A stretch of 64,000 nt of DNA from JBFMGD01 sp040751775 (GCA_040751775.1 JBFMGD010000002.1:53113-117112), one strand, 5' to 3'; counted from the first letter of the stretch, positions 15,767-25,385 are shown. Numbers and translations: made by a program. Notes: a model not told the origin generated them from the letters alone.

Positions 15767-15860
15767 GAAGCATGGGGACGGTTCTTTTGCTTCCTTAACC
15801 TATTGCCATGAAAGATTGCCCTGAGATAAAAAGGAAGCAAAAGAACCGTCCCCATGCTTC
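15767..15860. repeat. 30-bp perfect inverted repeat with 34-base spacer
   Basis: The 30 bases 15767-15796 are the exact reverse complement of 15831-15860, with 34 unpaired bases between. The arm contains GGGGACGGTTCTTTTGCTTC. This is much longer than a terminator stem and has no T-run. The arm sequence resembles REP-like palindromes that accompany IS200/RAYT-type transposases in many bacterial genomes (from memory, not checked). No transposase is present nearby, so it may be a non-autonomous mobile palindrome inserted between ecfT and truA. Confidence 0.8.
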
Positions 15861-16087
15861 CCATACATTATAAACAGCTAAGTTCTAAAGATAGGGCAGA
15901 AATAATGGTCACAACGGCCCATTGGATGGTCGCCGTGGATTGTCGATCTAATAAGCATTTAGTCCTGGTATATGGCTTTAAGGATTTTGACATCGATGAA
16001 GATACAACCTTAAAGCATGGAGATACCTTAAGTTCCTATTTTTTTGTGGGTTTAGAGATCGCGGTAGACGAGATATTTGGGATTTAA
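15854..16087 (+). CDS. Hypothetical 77-residue protein, doubtful
   Basis: An open frame starts with an ATG inside the right arm of the inverted repeat and runs to 16087. The product (MLPIHYKQLSSKDRAEIMV...) has no motif I recognise. There is no clear ribosome binding site; an internal ATG at 15905 is possible. The codon choice is unlike the GC-rich neighbours. It could be a remnant carried or truncated by the repeat, or a chance open frame. Confidence 0.25.
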   Translation: MLPIHYKQLSSKDRAEIMVTTAHWMVAVDCRSNKHLVLVYGFKDFDIDEDTTLKHGDTLSSYFFVGLEIAVDEIFGI

Positions 16088-16129
16088 GCGGCCATATTAT
16101 ACCGGTAGGCCAAGAACAGGGAGCATATC

Positions 16130-16870
16130 ATGCAGAACATTCGCCTAGAAATAACCTATGACGGTACAGCTTACAGCGGTTTTCAGATCCAGGAGAACGC
16201 GCCCACGATCCAGGGGGAGTTGGAGCGTGCCCTGGTTACTATCTATAAACAGAAGGTGCGTCTGATCGGGGCCGGCCGCACCGATGCCGGTGTGCATGCC
16301 CGGGGACAGGCGGCTCATTTCATCGCTCCTTTTACTGTGCCGCTTGAGCGGCTGCCCGCTGCGCTTAATTCACTGCTCGGTTCAGATATCGTGGTTACAG
16401 ATGCGGCAGCTGTTTCACCGGACTTCCATGCCCGCCACGATGCCAAGCGAAAACTCTACAGTTATACTTTAGACCGGGCGCTTTACCCCCGGGTGATGCT
16501 GCGTCGTTTCAGTTTGCACTATCCCGAACCGTTGGATCTTGAACGTATAGTGGAAGCAGCCTCTCTTCTGGAAGGGAAGCACGATTTCCGTGCTTTCCAG
16601 GCCGCGGGTAGCGCGGTCCGGGATACGGTGCGCACGCTGCACCGGGTGGAGTTGCGAAATCTGCAGGACGAACAGCTGTTGAAACTTTTTTTTGAGGGAG
16701 ACGGCTTTCTCTACCGGATGGTGCGCTTGCTTACAGGGAGCCTGCTCAGGGTGGGCGCGGGGAAACTGGACCGGGCCGATCTGGCTGCGGCGTTGAGAGG
16801 TCAAAACCGCGCCGCGGCCGGCCCGACCGCCCCGCCGCACGGGCTATGCCTGGAACGGGTTGTCTATTGA
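16130..16870 (+). CDS. truA: tRNA pseudouridine synthase A
   Basis: Converts uridines 38-40 in the tRNA anticodon arm to pseudouridine. The 246-residue protein has the catalytic aspartate Asp52 in GAGRTDAGVHARGQ, the N-terminal ITYDGTAYSGFQIQ and the C-terminal FLYRMVRLLTGSLLRVG, all family hallmarks. The usual order ecfT-truA-rplM-rpsI is kept, although the inverted repeat and a 260-base non-ecf stretch separate it from ecfT. The binding site is weak (AGGGAGC). Confidence 0.97.
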   Translation: MQNIRLEITYDGTAYSGFQIQENAPTIQGELERALVTIYKQKVRLIGAGRTDAGVHARGQAAHFIAPFTVPLERLPAALNSLLGSDIVVTDAAAVSPDFHARHDAKRKLYSYTLDRALYPRVMLRRFSLHYPEPLDLERIVEAASLLEGKHDFRAFQAAGSAVRDTVRTLHRVELRNLQDEQLLKLFFEGDGFLYRMVRLLTGSLLRVGAGKLDRADLAAALRGQNRAAAGPTAPPHGLCLERVVY

Positions 16871-16887
16871 TTTTAAACGTTTTTTGC

Positions 16888-16916
16888 TTGACAAGCGCTT
16901 CATTTGTATATAAAAT
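16888..16916 (+). promoter_or_regulatory. Promoter for rplM-rpsI
   Basis: TTGACA (16888-16893), a 17-base spacer and TAAAAT (16911-16916) form a near-consensus sigma-A promoter 43 bases before rplM. It suggests the L13-S9 pair is transcribed separately from truA. Confidence 0.75.
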
Positions 16917-16958
16917 GATATTTGTGACTGATTGAGGAAGGATAAGGGGAGGGAAGAA

Positions 16959-17426
16959 ATGCGCACCACATACATGGCTAAACCCCAAGAGATCAAACGT
17001 CACTGGTATATTATCGATGCAGCGGGACGTCCACTTGGGCGGGTGGCAACGGAAGCGGCCAGACTGCTCAGGGGTAAACACAAAGCCATCTTTACCCCCC
17101 ATATCGATACAGGCGACCATGTGATTGTGTTGAACGCTTCCCGGGTTATTTTAACCGGAAACAAATCACAGCAGAAGTTTTATTACCGCCATTCCGGGTA
17201 TCCCGGCGGATTGAAAAAAGTTGACTACGCCACCTTGCTGGCGGAGAACCCCGAGAAAGCGGTCTACTTGGCCGTCCGGGGCATGCTGCCCCATAATCGG
17301 TTGGGACGGGCTATCCTCAAAAAGTTGAGGGTCTACCGCGACTTGCAGCATCCCCATGAGGCCCAGGGACCCCTGACCTGGGGCGAAGAGCCGGCAGAAG
17401 CAAAGAAAGGAGGCCGTAGCTCTTGA
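16959..17426 (+). CDS. rplM: 50S ribosomal protein L13
   Basis: Early assembly protein of the large subunit. From the ATG at 16959 it has 155 residues, starting MRTTYMAKPQEIKRHWYIIDA. It contains GRVATEAARLLRGKHKAIFTP and the signature GMLPHNRLGRAILKKLRVY. A C-terminal extension of about 15 residues (TWGEEPAEAKKGGRSS) is longer than in most L13 proteins. AGGGGAGGGAAG precedes the start. Its stop overlaps the TTG start of rpsI. Confidence 0.97.
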   Translation: MRTTYMAKPQEIKRHWYIIDAAGRPLGRVATEAARLLRGKHKAIFTPHIDTGDHVIVLNASRVILTGNKSQQKFYYRHSGYPGGLKKVDYATLLAENPEKAVYLAVRGMLPHNRLGRAILKKLRVYRDLQHPHEAQGPLTWGEEPAEAKKGGRSS

Positions 17427-17815
17427 GTGAAGTTCAGTACATGGGTACAGGACGCCGTAAAGAATCGGTAGCCCGGGTGCGTCTCGTGCCGGGCAGCGGC
17501 CGGATTATGATCAACGGCAAGCATATGGACCAGTACTTCGGGTTGGAAACGCTAAAACTGATCGTTCGCCAACCGATGGCGGCCACGGAAACCCTGGAAC
17601 GCTTTGACGTAATCGCCAAGGTAAAGGGAGGCGGTTTCTCCGGTCAGGCCGGAGCCATTCGCCACGGTATTGCCCGGGCGCTGTTACAGGCTGACGGCGA
17701 GTACCGCCCGGTGTTGAAAAAGAGCGGTTACCTGACACGCGATCCGCGAATGAAAGAGCGTAAGAAATACGGCTTGAAAAAAGCCCGCCGCGCTCCGCAA
17801 TTCTCCAAGCGATAA
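17423..17815 (+). CDS. rpsI: 30S ribosomal protein S9
   Basis: Small-subunit head protein whose C-terminal arginine contacts P-site tRNA. The 130-residue protein has YMGTGRRKESVARVRLVPG, GGGFSGQAGAIRHGIARAL and ends KARRAPQFSKR, as expected. The TTG start (17423) overlaps the rplM stop (TTGA), with AAAGGAGG upstream. A terminator follows. Confidence 0.98.
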   Translation: MSEVQYMGTGRRKESVARVRLVPGSGRIMINGKHMDQYFGLETLKLIVRQPMAATETLERFDVIAKVKGGGFSGQAGAIRHGIARALLQADGEYRPVLKKSGYLTRDPRMKERKKYGLKKARRAPQFSKR

Positions 17816-17841
17816 TTTTCTATACCGAACCGGTAAAACGG

Positions 17842-17864
17842 GGCAGCCCAAGCGGCTGCCTTTT
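17842..17864 (+). terminator. Rho-independent terminator after rpsI
   Basis: GGCAGCC (17842-17848) pairs with GGCTGCC (17854-17860) around a CAAGC loop and is followed by TTTT. It closes the rplM-rpsI operon. Confidence 0.8.
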
Positions 17865-17939
17865 GTATTTATCGAGGGTGCCTCTCTCTCACACCCTGCT
17901 CCACTACCCGCCTTACCTGTAAGGGGAGCGGTTATAAGT

Positions 17940-20900
17940 TTGGCCTTGATTGACCGGGCAGGGAATTTTCACCGGACAATCGAATATCTTACTATGTCCA
18001 AAATATACCTCGGATCGTCTAATTTACTGGAAAAACAGCTTTCCAGCGATATCGCTGCTTTAAAGAAGGGCAATCCTTTTCACCCTGTGGTGGTGCTGGT
18101 GGAGAGCAACCTGGCCGGTGTGCAGCTGCGCCGTTCGCTGGCCGGGCATATGGGCAGTCACTGCCGGGTTCGCTTCCTCACTTTTCCCGATCTGATAGAC
18201 TTCCTCTGCCGTTTGCATGACAGCACTTCAGGAGAACCGCTGCCTCTGTTCGCCGAGGATTGGCTGGTTGCTTTAACCGCCCGGCAGGCGGAGCAGGGCT
18301 ATTTTGCCCCGGTGGCCGGGCGCCCTGGTTTTAGCCGGGCGCTGCTGGAGACATTTCGCAGTCTTGAGGAAGCGGGTCTGGATCAAATTATTTCCGGCGG
18401 CGCTGACTTTACTGAAAAACAGGCCGAGTTGGCGCGGTTATTTGACTTCTACCGCGTCAGCTGCCGGGGTTTCCTGAATAAAACCGCTGCTGTTGAATTG
18501 GCCCGGCGGACTCTATCCGGCGCGTCCCCCTTTGCGCTTTACTGCTACGGCTATTATCGCTTTTCACCGCTTGAACTGACCCTGCTTGCAGAACTGATTG
18601 AGCGCCTGCCTGTGACTGTATACTGGCAGGAGACGGCGCGGCGCTTCCCGGTGAGCGAGCGCAGCATGGATTGGTACAGCAAGCGCGGCTTTCAGCCGGT
18701 TGAACTGGCCGTACCGGACAACCAGGCTTGTTCCAATCTTAAATTACTGCAGCGCTCTCTCTTTGCCCCTGCTGCCGGCAGCCGGCCTTCCCGTACGGCG
18801 GATAGCTCGCTGCAGTTTATTTGTGCTCCGGATGAAGTGAGGGAAGTAGAGGAAATTACCCGGGAAATAGCGGCTCTCGCCGGAAGAGGCACTCCTTTTA
18901 GAGAGATAGCGGTGGCTGTAAAAGACCCTTCCTATGCCGACCTGGTTGAGAACATGCTGGCCGGGGCCGGCATACCGGTATATCTGGCCGGCGGGATACC
19001 CCTGGCGCGTTCCCGGGAGGGAAAAGCGCTGCTTCTTTTTATCGAACTGATCAGCAGCGAGTATGCTCGGGCCCAGGTGATGGAGTTGGCCGCTTATGTT
19101 CCCTGTAATTTTCAGGCGCTGCTCAAAACCGCGGATCCGGTCAGCCCGGCCTATTGGGATATGCTTACCGTGGAGGCGGGCCTAATCGGGGGGCGTGAGA
19201 ACTGGCTTCCCGTGCTGCAAAATTTTTATAATAAATTGCTTAATAGATTAAAGGAGGCGGATCCGTCTGATCCCGGCCGCGCGCCGGACGATACCCGCGA
19301 TCGCCTGAAGGCGTTAAAGCAGCTGCAGTTATTCCTGGAGATTCTTTTTACCGCGGCGCGTGCTGTCCCTCTTAAAGGTTCTTGGCTCGAAATCTGCAGT
19401 GCCCTGAAGGAATTTGTCCGGCAATTTTTAATGCGCTCTCCGGAACAGCAGGTTTTGCTCAGACTGCTCGGGCATCTCGGCGCTCTTGATCGCTTCCCGG
19501 GAAAAGTTACGTTGCAAGCGGCCCGGGACTTGATGGGGCGCGCTCTGCAGTCGACTACCCTGCCCCGGGGCAGATTTCAGCGAGACGGGGTCAATATCCT
19601 GCCAATTACCGCACTATCCGGCATCCGTTTCCAGGTTGTATTTCTGCCCGGACTGATCGAGAGTAACTACCCCGCGCCACTTCGCCTTGATCCGCTGTTA
19701 TCCGAGGCGGAACGTGACGCCATTACCGGTCTGCCGTCGAACCGTACGGAACAGCTTTCGCAGGATGCCTTCAGCTTCACCCTCGCTTTGTGTGCCGCGT
19801 CGGAGCGAGCAATTCTATCCTGGCCCCGGGTCAGCGCCGCCGGAAACCGGGAGCTGCTGCCTTCTTTTTATCTCTCCCGTGCCGGTGAACTGCTTCTGGG
19901 CTATCGACCCGCTTTGGGGCAACTCGATCGGTTGCCCGGTTACCGGCGTCTGCCCGGCGGTGATCACTATCTGGAGAGGCTGCGGGCCGTTCTCGATTCC
20001 GATTTTGATCAAGCTGCCTGCCGGCAGCTGCTCCCGCCGCAGCGGCCCGAGCACTACCTGGCCCGTTTGTCACCTCTTCTCGCGCGGCTGCTTGAGTTTG
20101 ATCTTTCCCGGCGTTTATCCGATTTGACGCCTTATCAAGGCATCATTAAACCAGCCGGCAGCAGCCGTGTCGTCTCCGGTGTTGGCCGCGCGGTTACTAC
20201 CTTGGAGGAGTATGCCCGGTGTCCCTATGCCTATTTTTTGACGCATCAGTTGAATCTTAACGCTTTCGAGGATCCGGCAGAAGCCTTGGGATTAAACCCG
20301 GGCCGGCGTGGCCTTCTACTGCATCGGATCCTGGAACAGTTTTATCGCCAAAGCCGGCTGCAGGGGCTGCTGCCTGTGCATCGTTTTCCCGCGGAAAACC
20401 GGGCTCTCCTGGCTTCGGTCTGCGGCCGCCAGTTTACCGAATATGCGGCGCGTTACCCGCTGCCGGTTGAGATGCTCTGGGAGCTGCAGCAGCGGGAGCT
20501 TTTGGAAGTAGCGCAGGCGTTGCTGTCATGGGAAATAGATAATGGGGAAGCCTGTCTACCCGAGTATCTTGAACACCCCTTCGGCATGGAAGACGGTTCG
20601 GAAAGCCGGACCAGCTTTTACCTTCTGGACGGGGAAAGACTGGTTCTGCGGGGACGGATCGATCGGATCGACCGCTGCGGCGAGAAAGTGCGCGTGATCG
20701 ACTATAAATCGGGCCGCAAAAAAGGCCGGGATGACAGCCTGGAGGGGGGTACGGCGCTGCAGCTGCCGCTATACCTGTTGGCGGCTGCGGACGCGCTGGG
20801 TTTAGCCGATCTCGCACGGGCGGAAGCGTGTGCTTATTACCTGGCCGGTGACGGCGTCAAACCGGTGCGCTTCTCCGGTCATAACTGGCCGGAAAAAGAA

Positions 20901-21107
20901 GAAACTTTACATAAAACGCTAAGCGTAATCCTCAGCGGCATCCTGGGCGGGCTCTATTTCCCATATCCGGGAGAGAGTGGCGAAAACTGCCGTTATTGCC
21001 CCTATAAAACCGTCTGCGGGCCGGAGATTACCGGCCTGTTTCACGGCAAATCCCGGGATCCCCGGCTGGCGGATTTTTTAAGCCTGAAAGAAATCGGGGG
21101 ACAGTAA
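17940..21107 (+). CDS. addB: AddB-like helicase-nuclease subunit
   Basis: Partner of AddA in processing double-strand breaks for recombination. The 1055-residue protein has the C-terminal PD-(D/E)XK nuclease core (GRIDRIDR followed by VIDYKSGRK, about residues 905-925). It also has the iron-sulfur staple of AddB: one Cys in EEYARCPYAYFL and three in CRYCPYKTVCG near the C-terminus. The N-terminus (KIYLGSSNLLEKQL) lacks the GxxGxGKT Walker A seen in Bacillus AddB, so it probably does not hydrolyse ATP. The TTG start follows AAGGGGAG; an ATG at 17994 is an alternative. Its stop overlaps the addA start. Confidence 0.88.
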   Translation: MALIDRAGNFHRTIEYLTMSKIYLGSSNLLEKQLSSDIAALKKGNPFHPVVVLVESNLAGVQLRRSLAGHMGSHCRVRFLTFPDLIDFLCRLHDSTSGEPLPLFAEDWLVALTARQAEQGYFAPVAGRPGFSRALLETFRSLEEAGLDQIISGGADFTEKQAELARLFDFYRVSCRGFLNKTAAVELARRTLSGASPFALYCYGYYRFSPLELTLLAELIERLPVTVYWQETARRFPVSERSMDWYSKRGFQPVELAVPDNQACSNLKLLQRSLFAPAAGSRPSRTADSSLQFICAPDEVREVEEITREIAALAGRGTPFREIAVAVKDPSYADLVENMLAGAGIPVYLAGGIPLARSREGKALLLFIELISSEYARAQVMELAAYVPCNFQALLKTADPVSPAYWDMLTVEAGLIGGRENWLPVLQNFYNKLLNRLKEADPSDPGRAPDDTRDRLKALKQLQLFLEILFTAARAVPLKGSWLEICSALKEFVRQFLMRSPEQQVLLRLLGHLGALDRFPGKVTLQAARDLMGRALQSTTLPRGRFQRDGVNILPITALSGIRFQVVFLPGLIESNYPAPLRLDPLLSEAERDAITGLPSNRTEQLSQDAFSFTLALCAASERAILSWPRVSAAGNRELLPSFYLSRAGELLLGYRPALGQLDRLPGYRRLPGGDHYLERLRAVLDSDFDQAACRQLLPPQRPEHYLARLSPLLARLLEFDLSRRLSDLTPYQGIIKPAGSSRVVSGVGRAVTTLEEYARCPYAYFLTHQLNLNAFEDPAEALGLNPGRRGLLLHRILEQFYRQSRLQGLLPVHRFPAENRALLASVCGRQFTEYAARYPLPVEMLWELQQRELLEVAQALLSWEIDNGEACLPEYLEHPFGMEDGSESRTSFYLLDGERLVLRGRIDRIDRCGEKVRVIDYKSGRKKGRDDSLEGGTALQLPLYLLAAADALGLADLARAEACAYYLAGDGVKPVRFSGHNWPEKEETLHKTLSVILSGILGGLYFPYPGESGENCRYCPYKTVCGPEITGLFHGKSRDPRLADFLSLKEIGGQ

Positions 21108-24100
21108 TGCGAAGGGAGACCGCGTTCTTGACAGGGGAACATAAACTGCCCAAAAGACTGGTGGACGAAAGAGAACGCCGCCTGGCGGCCGAAGACCTGA
21201 CCAAAAATTACTGGGTAGAAGCGGGAGCGGGGACCGGAAAAACAACGCTGTTGATCAGCCGGCTACTCAATATTGTGCTCAACGACCATGCCGGCCTGGA
21301 TCAAGTTGCCGCGATCACTTTTACGGAGAAAGCGGCAGGTGAACTGAAGGTTCGCCTGCGCGAGGCGCTCGAACAGCGTCTCGACACCGGCGGCGACCGG
21401 CAAAAAGCGCTGATCACCAGGGCGTTGGAGGAGTTGGAAACAGCCTCGATTACCACGATTCACTCCTTCGCTGCCGGCCTGCTGCGCGAGCGGCCTGTCG
21501 AAGCCGCCGTTGATCCCCGGTTTGATATCATCAGCGGCGGTGACCTGCAGGATCTGCTGGATAAAACCTGGGACCGCTGGCTGGCCGCCCAACTGGGCCA
21601 AAAAGCTCAGCCTTTAGAGCGAGCTCTTTTGCTAGGTTGCAGCCCGGATCAATTGAAGCAGCTTGGCCTAACCTTATACCAGCAGCGAGATCTGGTGCTG
21701 GCCGGTTCCTGCCCGGAACCACCGGATTTGCTGCCGGCTTTCCAGGCCGGGCTGGCCGATTTTTTGCGCCGCCTGGAAGAACTGATCCCCGATTGCCTCG
21801 ACCATGCCGATCAGGGCTATAAGCTGCTCACCGCTGTTATGGCCCAAGGCCGCGCCTTTACAGCAGTACAGGCGCGACTGCTTCAAGAGCGGTTTATCCT
21901 GAACGCTTTTCCCAAGATCGCCGCCAAGGGGAATAAAACCAGGTGGAGCCCTCCTGAAAGCTGCACCCGGCAAAAGGAGCTCTGCTGCGACCTGGCCGAT
22001 TCTTTGCTGAAAGTGCAGCAATCGATCGCCGGCCGCTTGGTCGCGGATTTGGTGCAGTGGCTGCACGGCTTTCTCGAAGTGATGGAAACGGCTAAAAATG
22101 GCGCTCTCGACTTTCAGGATCTGCTGCTTAAAGCACGCGACCTGCTGCGCGACGTCCTGCCCGCGCGGCAATACTTCCAGCAGCGCTACCGCTTTCTCCT
22201 GGTCGATGAATTTCAGGATACGGACCCCTTGCAGGTTGACCTGGTCTACCTTCTCGCCGAGCAGGTTCCCCTGGCCGATGCCTGGCAAAATGTCGTGCCG
22301 GTCCCGGGGAAGCTGTTCCTGGTGGGCGACCCCAAGCAGTCAATTTATCGTTTCCGGCGCGCCGATATCGAAATTTACCAGGCCGCCGGTAATCTTTTGA
22401 AAAGCCATGGTGAAAAACTTGCGATCACGCAGAATTTCCGGACCCTGCCGGCCCTGATCGACTGGGTGAATCGCTGCTTCTCTGAATTAATCCAACCCTT
22501 GGGGCAATATCAGCCCGCCTATATTCCTTTGCAACCCTATCGCGACGATACGGGCGAACCGGCGCTGGTGCTTCTTGAGCCCTCAGAAGACCTGGCCCAT
22601 GCTTCCGCCGCCGCGGTGCGTGCCGCCGAGGCGGACGCGGTGGCCGGCTGGATCGAATCGGCCGTGGGCTGCTGGCCCGTCAGCAACAGTGAAGGCTCTG
22701 AGCGCCGCCTGGCCTACGGCGATCTGGCCCTGCTGTTCCCCACCTTTACCGGGCTCCATATCTATGAAGAAGCGTTAAACCGCCGCGGCATACCCTATCG
22801 CCTCGAGGGGGGAAAGCGTTTCTTTTTACGGGAAGAGATCAACGCGCTGAAGAATCTGCTTACAGTGATCGATAACCCCTATAATCAAATTGCCCTGGTA
22901 GCGGCGCTGCGTTACTGGTCCGGCATTTCGGATGCCGAGCTCTACCGTTACCGGAGCGTCGGGGGCGAACTAAGCTACTTGGCAGCTGTCCCCGCCGGTT
23001 TTCCCCTGATCGGGGAGGCCTTTAGCCTGTTTCAAGAGGCGCACCACGAACGGCATCTCCACCCGGTTTCCGCCCTGGTGGAAACGATGTTGCGGCGCAC
23101 CTGGTACTGGCAGCGCTGTATGGCCTTGCCCCACGGACTGCAAAGCAGCGCCAATTTGCACAAGATCCTGGAAATAATTCGCGCCCGGGAACGGGAACAG
23201 CCTCTCACACTGCAAGGTTTCGCCCGCTGGTTGACCCGGGTGGAAGAAGAGGCGAGGGAAGAATCGGAATCGCTGATCCACGATCCGGGCGGCGACGTCG
23301 TTCAACTGTTGACAATCCATAAGGCCAAGGGGTTGGAGTATCCCGCTGTTTGCCTGGTCAATCTCTCCGGGGGCCGGGGAGGCCGCGAAAACTTCCTGGC
23401 TGATCGCCTGAAGCAGCGCTTTTATGTACGCGTCAATCAACAGTTGACCGGGGCGGGATTTACCGAGGCGCTGGAACAAGAGAAACACCGTCAGAAAGCC
23501 GAAGAAATGCGGCTGCTCTACGTGGCCGCGACCCGGGCCAGGGACTACTTGATTTTGCCCCGTTTCCAAAACAGGCGCGGCGGCGGTTTCTGGGATGACC
23601 TGGCCGGGCTGGAGCAGTGTATCCCTGAATTGTGGGCAGGCGCCCGGATCATCAGCGGCGCGGCGCCGGATATTCGCTCCGGCCCATCCGTCAACACCCC
23701 GCCGGCTGAGACAACTGCCGCAGATCAGGTGGAGGTAATGCTGGCGGAACGCCGGCGTTGGAAGGAGACGCTGCGCCGGGTTGTTAAACAGGGCGCCGCG
23801 CCCGGTCCGTACCACAGTGCGGGCAGCCTGGCCGGCAAGACGGAGAGCGAACAGGCGGCAGAGCTATGGGCTGATTTGGCGCCGCCCGGTGAAGAGACGC
23901 ACGGGCCGGGATACCCGGCCGGCGGTGGTGATACGCTCGGCTCGGCTTTTCACCAGATCATGGAACAGGTGGTCCATCAAGCTCCGGAACAGCGCACCAT
24001 TGAGCGGTTGGCTGCCAAAACAGCGGCATACTGGGGATTAAGCGATCACGGTGAACTGGCCCGGCTGGTGCGCAACGCTCTCGCTCATCCCTTGCTGACG

Positions 24101-24445
24101 AGGGTCCGCTGTTCCGATCTGATACTGCGGGAACTGCCCTTCATGCTCAACCTTGACGGAGAATTGATCGAAGGGATTATCGACCTGCTTTTCCGGGAAG
24201 AACGCGGCCTGGTCGTCGTTGACTACAAAACGGATGCCGACACCGGGGAAGCGCATGCGCAACGTTGGGAACGTTACCGCCGCCAGGGACAGGTCTATGC
24301 CCTCGCTGTATCCGAAATTACCGGCGAGCCGGTTAGTGAAGTCTCTTTCCTGTTTGTGCGCCGCGGCGAAGTAAAGCAGATCGAGATGCCGGATCCGGCC
24401 TTGCTCAAGGCGTCGCTGCGGAAGATCCTAAAACAGGGAGGGTAA
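21107..24445 (+). CDS. addA: AddA-like UvrD helicase with C-terminal nuclease
   Basis: DNA helicase and nuclease subunit of an AddAB-type recombination complex. The 1112-residue protein has Walker A EAGAGTGKTT (residues 38-47), the helicase segment AAITFTEKAAGELKVRLREAL, Walker B LLVDEFQDTDPLQ, motif III LVGDPKQSIYRFRRAD, and motifs V/VI LTIHKAKGLEYPAVCLVN and LLYVAATRARD. The C-terminal RecB-like nuclease site is EGIIDLLFREE followed by VVVDYKTDAD. It begins within the addB stop (TAATG), so the two are translationally coupled. Confidence 0.93.
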   Translation: MRRETAFLTGEHKLPKRLVDERERRLAAEDLTKNYWVEAGAGTGKTTLLISRLLNIVLNDHAGLDQVAAITFTEKAAGELKVRLREALEQRLDTGGDRQKALITRALEELETASITTIHSFAAGLLRERPVEAAVDPRFDIISGGDLQDLLDKTWDRWLAAQLGQKAQPLERALLLGCSPDQLKQLGLTLYQQRDLVLAGSCPEPPDLLPAFQAGLADFLRRLEELIPDCLDHADQGYKLLTAVMAQGRAFTAVQARLLQERFILNAFPKIAAKGNKTRWSPPESCTRQKELCCDLADSLLKVQQSIAGRLVADLVQWLHGFLEVMETAKNGALDFQDLLLKARDLLRDVLPARQYFQQRYRFLLVDEFQDTDPLQVDLVYLLAEQVPLADAWQNVVPVPGKLFLVGDPKQSIYRFRRADIEIYQAAGNLLKSHGEKLAITQNFRTLPALIDWVNRCFSELIQPLGQYQPAYIPLQPYRDDTGEPALVLLEPSEDLAHASAAAVRAAEADAVAGWIESAVGCWPVSNSEGSERRLAYGDLALLFPTFTGLHIYEEALNRRGIPYRLEGGKRFFLREEINALKNLLTVIDNPYNQIALVAALRYWSGISDAELYRYRSVGGELSYLAAVPAGFPLIGEAFSLFQEAHHERHLHPVSALVETMLRRTWYWQRCMALPHGLQSSANLHKILEIIRAREREQPLTLQGFARWLTRVEEEAREESESLIHDPGGDVVQLLTIHKAKGLEYPAVCLVNLSGGRGGRENFLADRLKQRFYVRVNQQLTGAGFTEALEQEKHRQKAEEMRLLYVAATRARDYLILPRFQNRRGGGFWDDLAGLEQCIPELWAGARIISGAAPDIRSGPSVNTPPAETTAADQVEVMLAERRRWKETLRRVVKQGAAPGPYHSAGSLAGKTESEQAAELWADLAPPGEETHGPGYPAGGGDTLGSAFHQIMEQVVHQAPEQRTIERLAAKTAAYWGLSDHGELARLVRNALAHPLLTRVRCSDLILRELPFMLNLDGELIEGIIDLLFREERGLVVVDYKTDADTGEAHAQRWERYRRQGQVYALAVSEITGEPVSEVSFLFVRRGEVKQIEMPDPALLKASLRKILKQGG

Positions 24446-24453
24446 GAATATAT

Positions 24454-25329
24454 ATGGAAGAAATCAAGCCGGGGGTTTGGTTTGTGGCTGCCGGGAACGG
24501 GGGCCGCTACCCCTTCGCCCATTCCCTCTACCTGGCGGGGCGAAACAGAACTTTAATTGATACCGGGGCCGGTCCCGTATTGGAACAACTGGTCGGCCGG
24601 GTGGACCAGGTATTGTTAAGCCACTATCACCGGGACCATCTAACCGGTAACGTGTTGTTCAGAGAAGCGCCTTTCCTGATTCACCCGCTTGATGCCCCTG
24701 CCGTTCAGACCGAGCAAGGTTTTTTTCAGCTGAGCGGCGTGGACCGGATCGCAGGCGGGGCATTCTGGGAGATAGTCAGGCAGAGCGGCTTCAAGGCCAC
24801 GGCAATTGCCGGGTTGTTCAAAGACGGGGATTGCCTGGAGTCGGGTTCACTGACTGTCCGGGTCCTGCACGCTCCGGGGCATACTCCCGGGCACTGTGCT
24901 TTCTTGATCGAAGAATATGAGCTGATTTTTGCGGCGGATATCGATCTCACTCCTTTCGGACCGTGGTACGGCAATGTTTCCTCGGATCTGGAACAGTTTA
25001 AGCGCTCGATCCGGCGGATTCGCGATCTGAAACCGCGCCTCCTGCTGAGCGCGCACTGCATGCCGGTTACATCCGGCATTACTGCCCGCCTGGACCGGTT
25101 TGCCGCCGTGATCGAGCAGCGTGACGAAGCGCTTTTTGAACAGCTGCGCCGGAAGCCACAGACCCTTACACAGCTGGTCGACCAAAAAATGATCTACGGC
25201 CGCCACCCTCAACCGGCTTCACTCTACCGCTTTTTTGAGGAAACCATGCTCCGGAAACACCTGGATGGTTTGATTGAAAAGGGCCTAGTAAACAAGCTGA
25301 ATGAGCAAGGCTGTTACGAGGTACTGTAA
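24454..25329 (+). CDS. Metallo-beta-lactamase-fold hydrolase
   Basis: The 291-residue protein has the metal-binding motif HYHRDH (residues 57-62), a second His in HAPGHTPGHCAFL, the bridging Asp in FAADIDL and the late His in LLSAHCM. The C-terminal 80 residues look like a winged-helix substrate-recognition region (QLVDQKMIYGRHPQ..., ending GLVNKLNEQGCYEVL), as in LACTB2/RNase-like and glyoxalase-II-like subgroups. The substrate cannot be assigned. It follows addA by 8 bases and probably shares its transcript. Confidence 0.85.
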   Translation: MEEIKPGVWFVAAGNGGRYPFAHSLYLAGRNRTLIDTGAGPVLEQLVGRVDQVLLSHYHRDHLTGNVLFREAPFLIHPLDAPAVQTEQGFFQLSGVDRIAGGAFWEIVRQSGFKATAIAGLFKDGDCLESGSLTVRVLHAPGHTPGHCAFLIEEYELIFAADIDLTPFGPWYGNVSSDLEQFKRSIRRIRDLKPRLLLSAHCMPVTSGITARLDRFAAVIEQRDEALFEQLRRKPQTLTQLVDQKMIYGRHPQPASLYRFFEETMLRKHLDGLIEKGLVNKLNEQGCYEVL

Positions 25330-25385
25330 ACCGGTTTTGCCGCCCGTCATGGCAGTTATCGCTCCTTAACGGTAAATCTTAGCTG

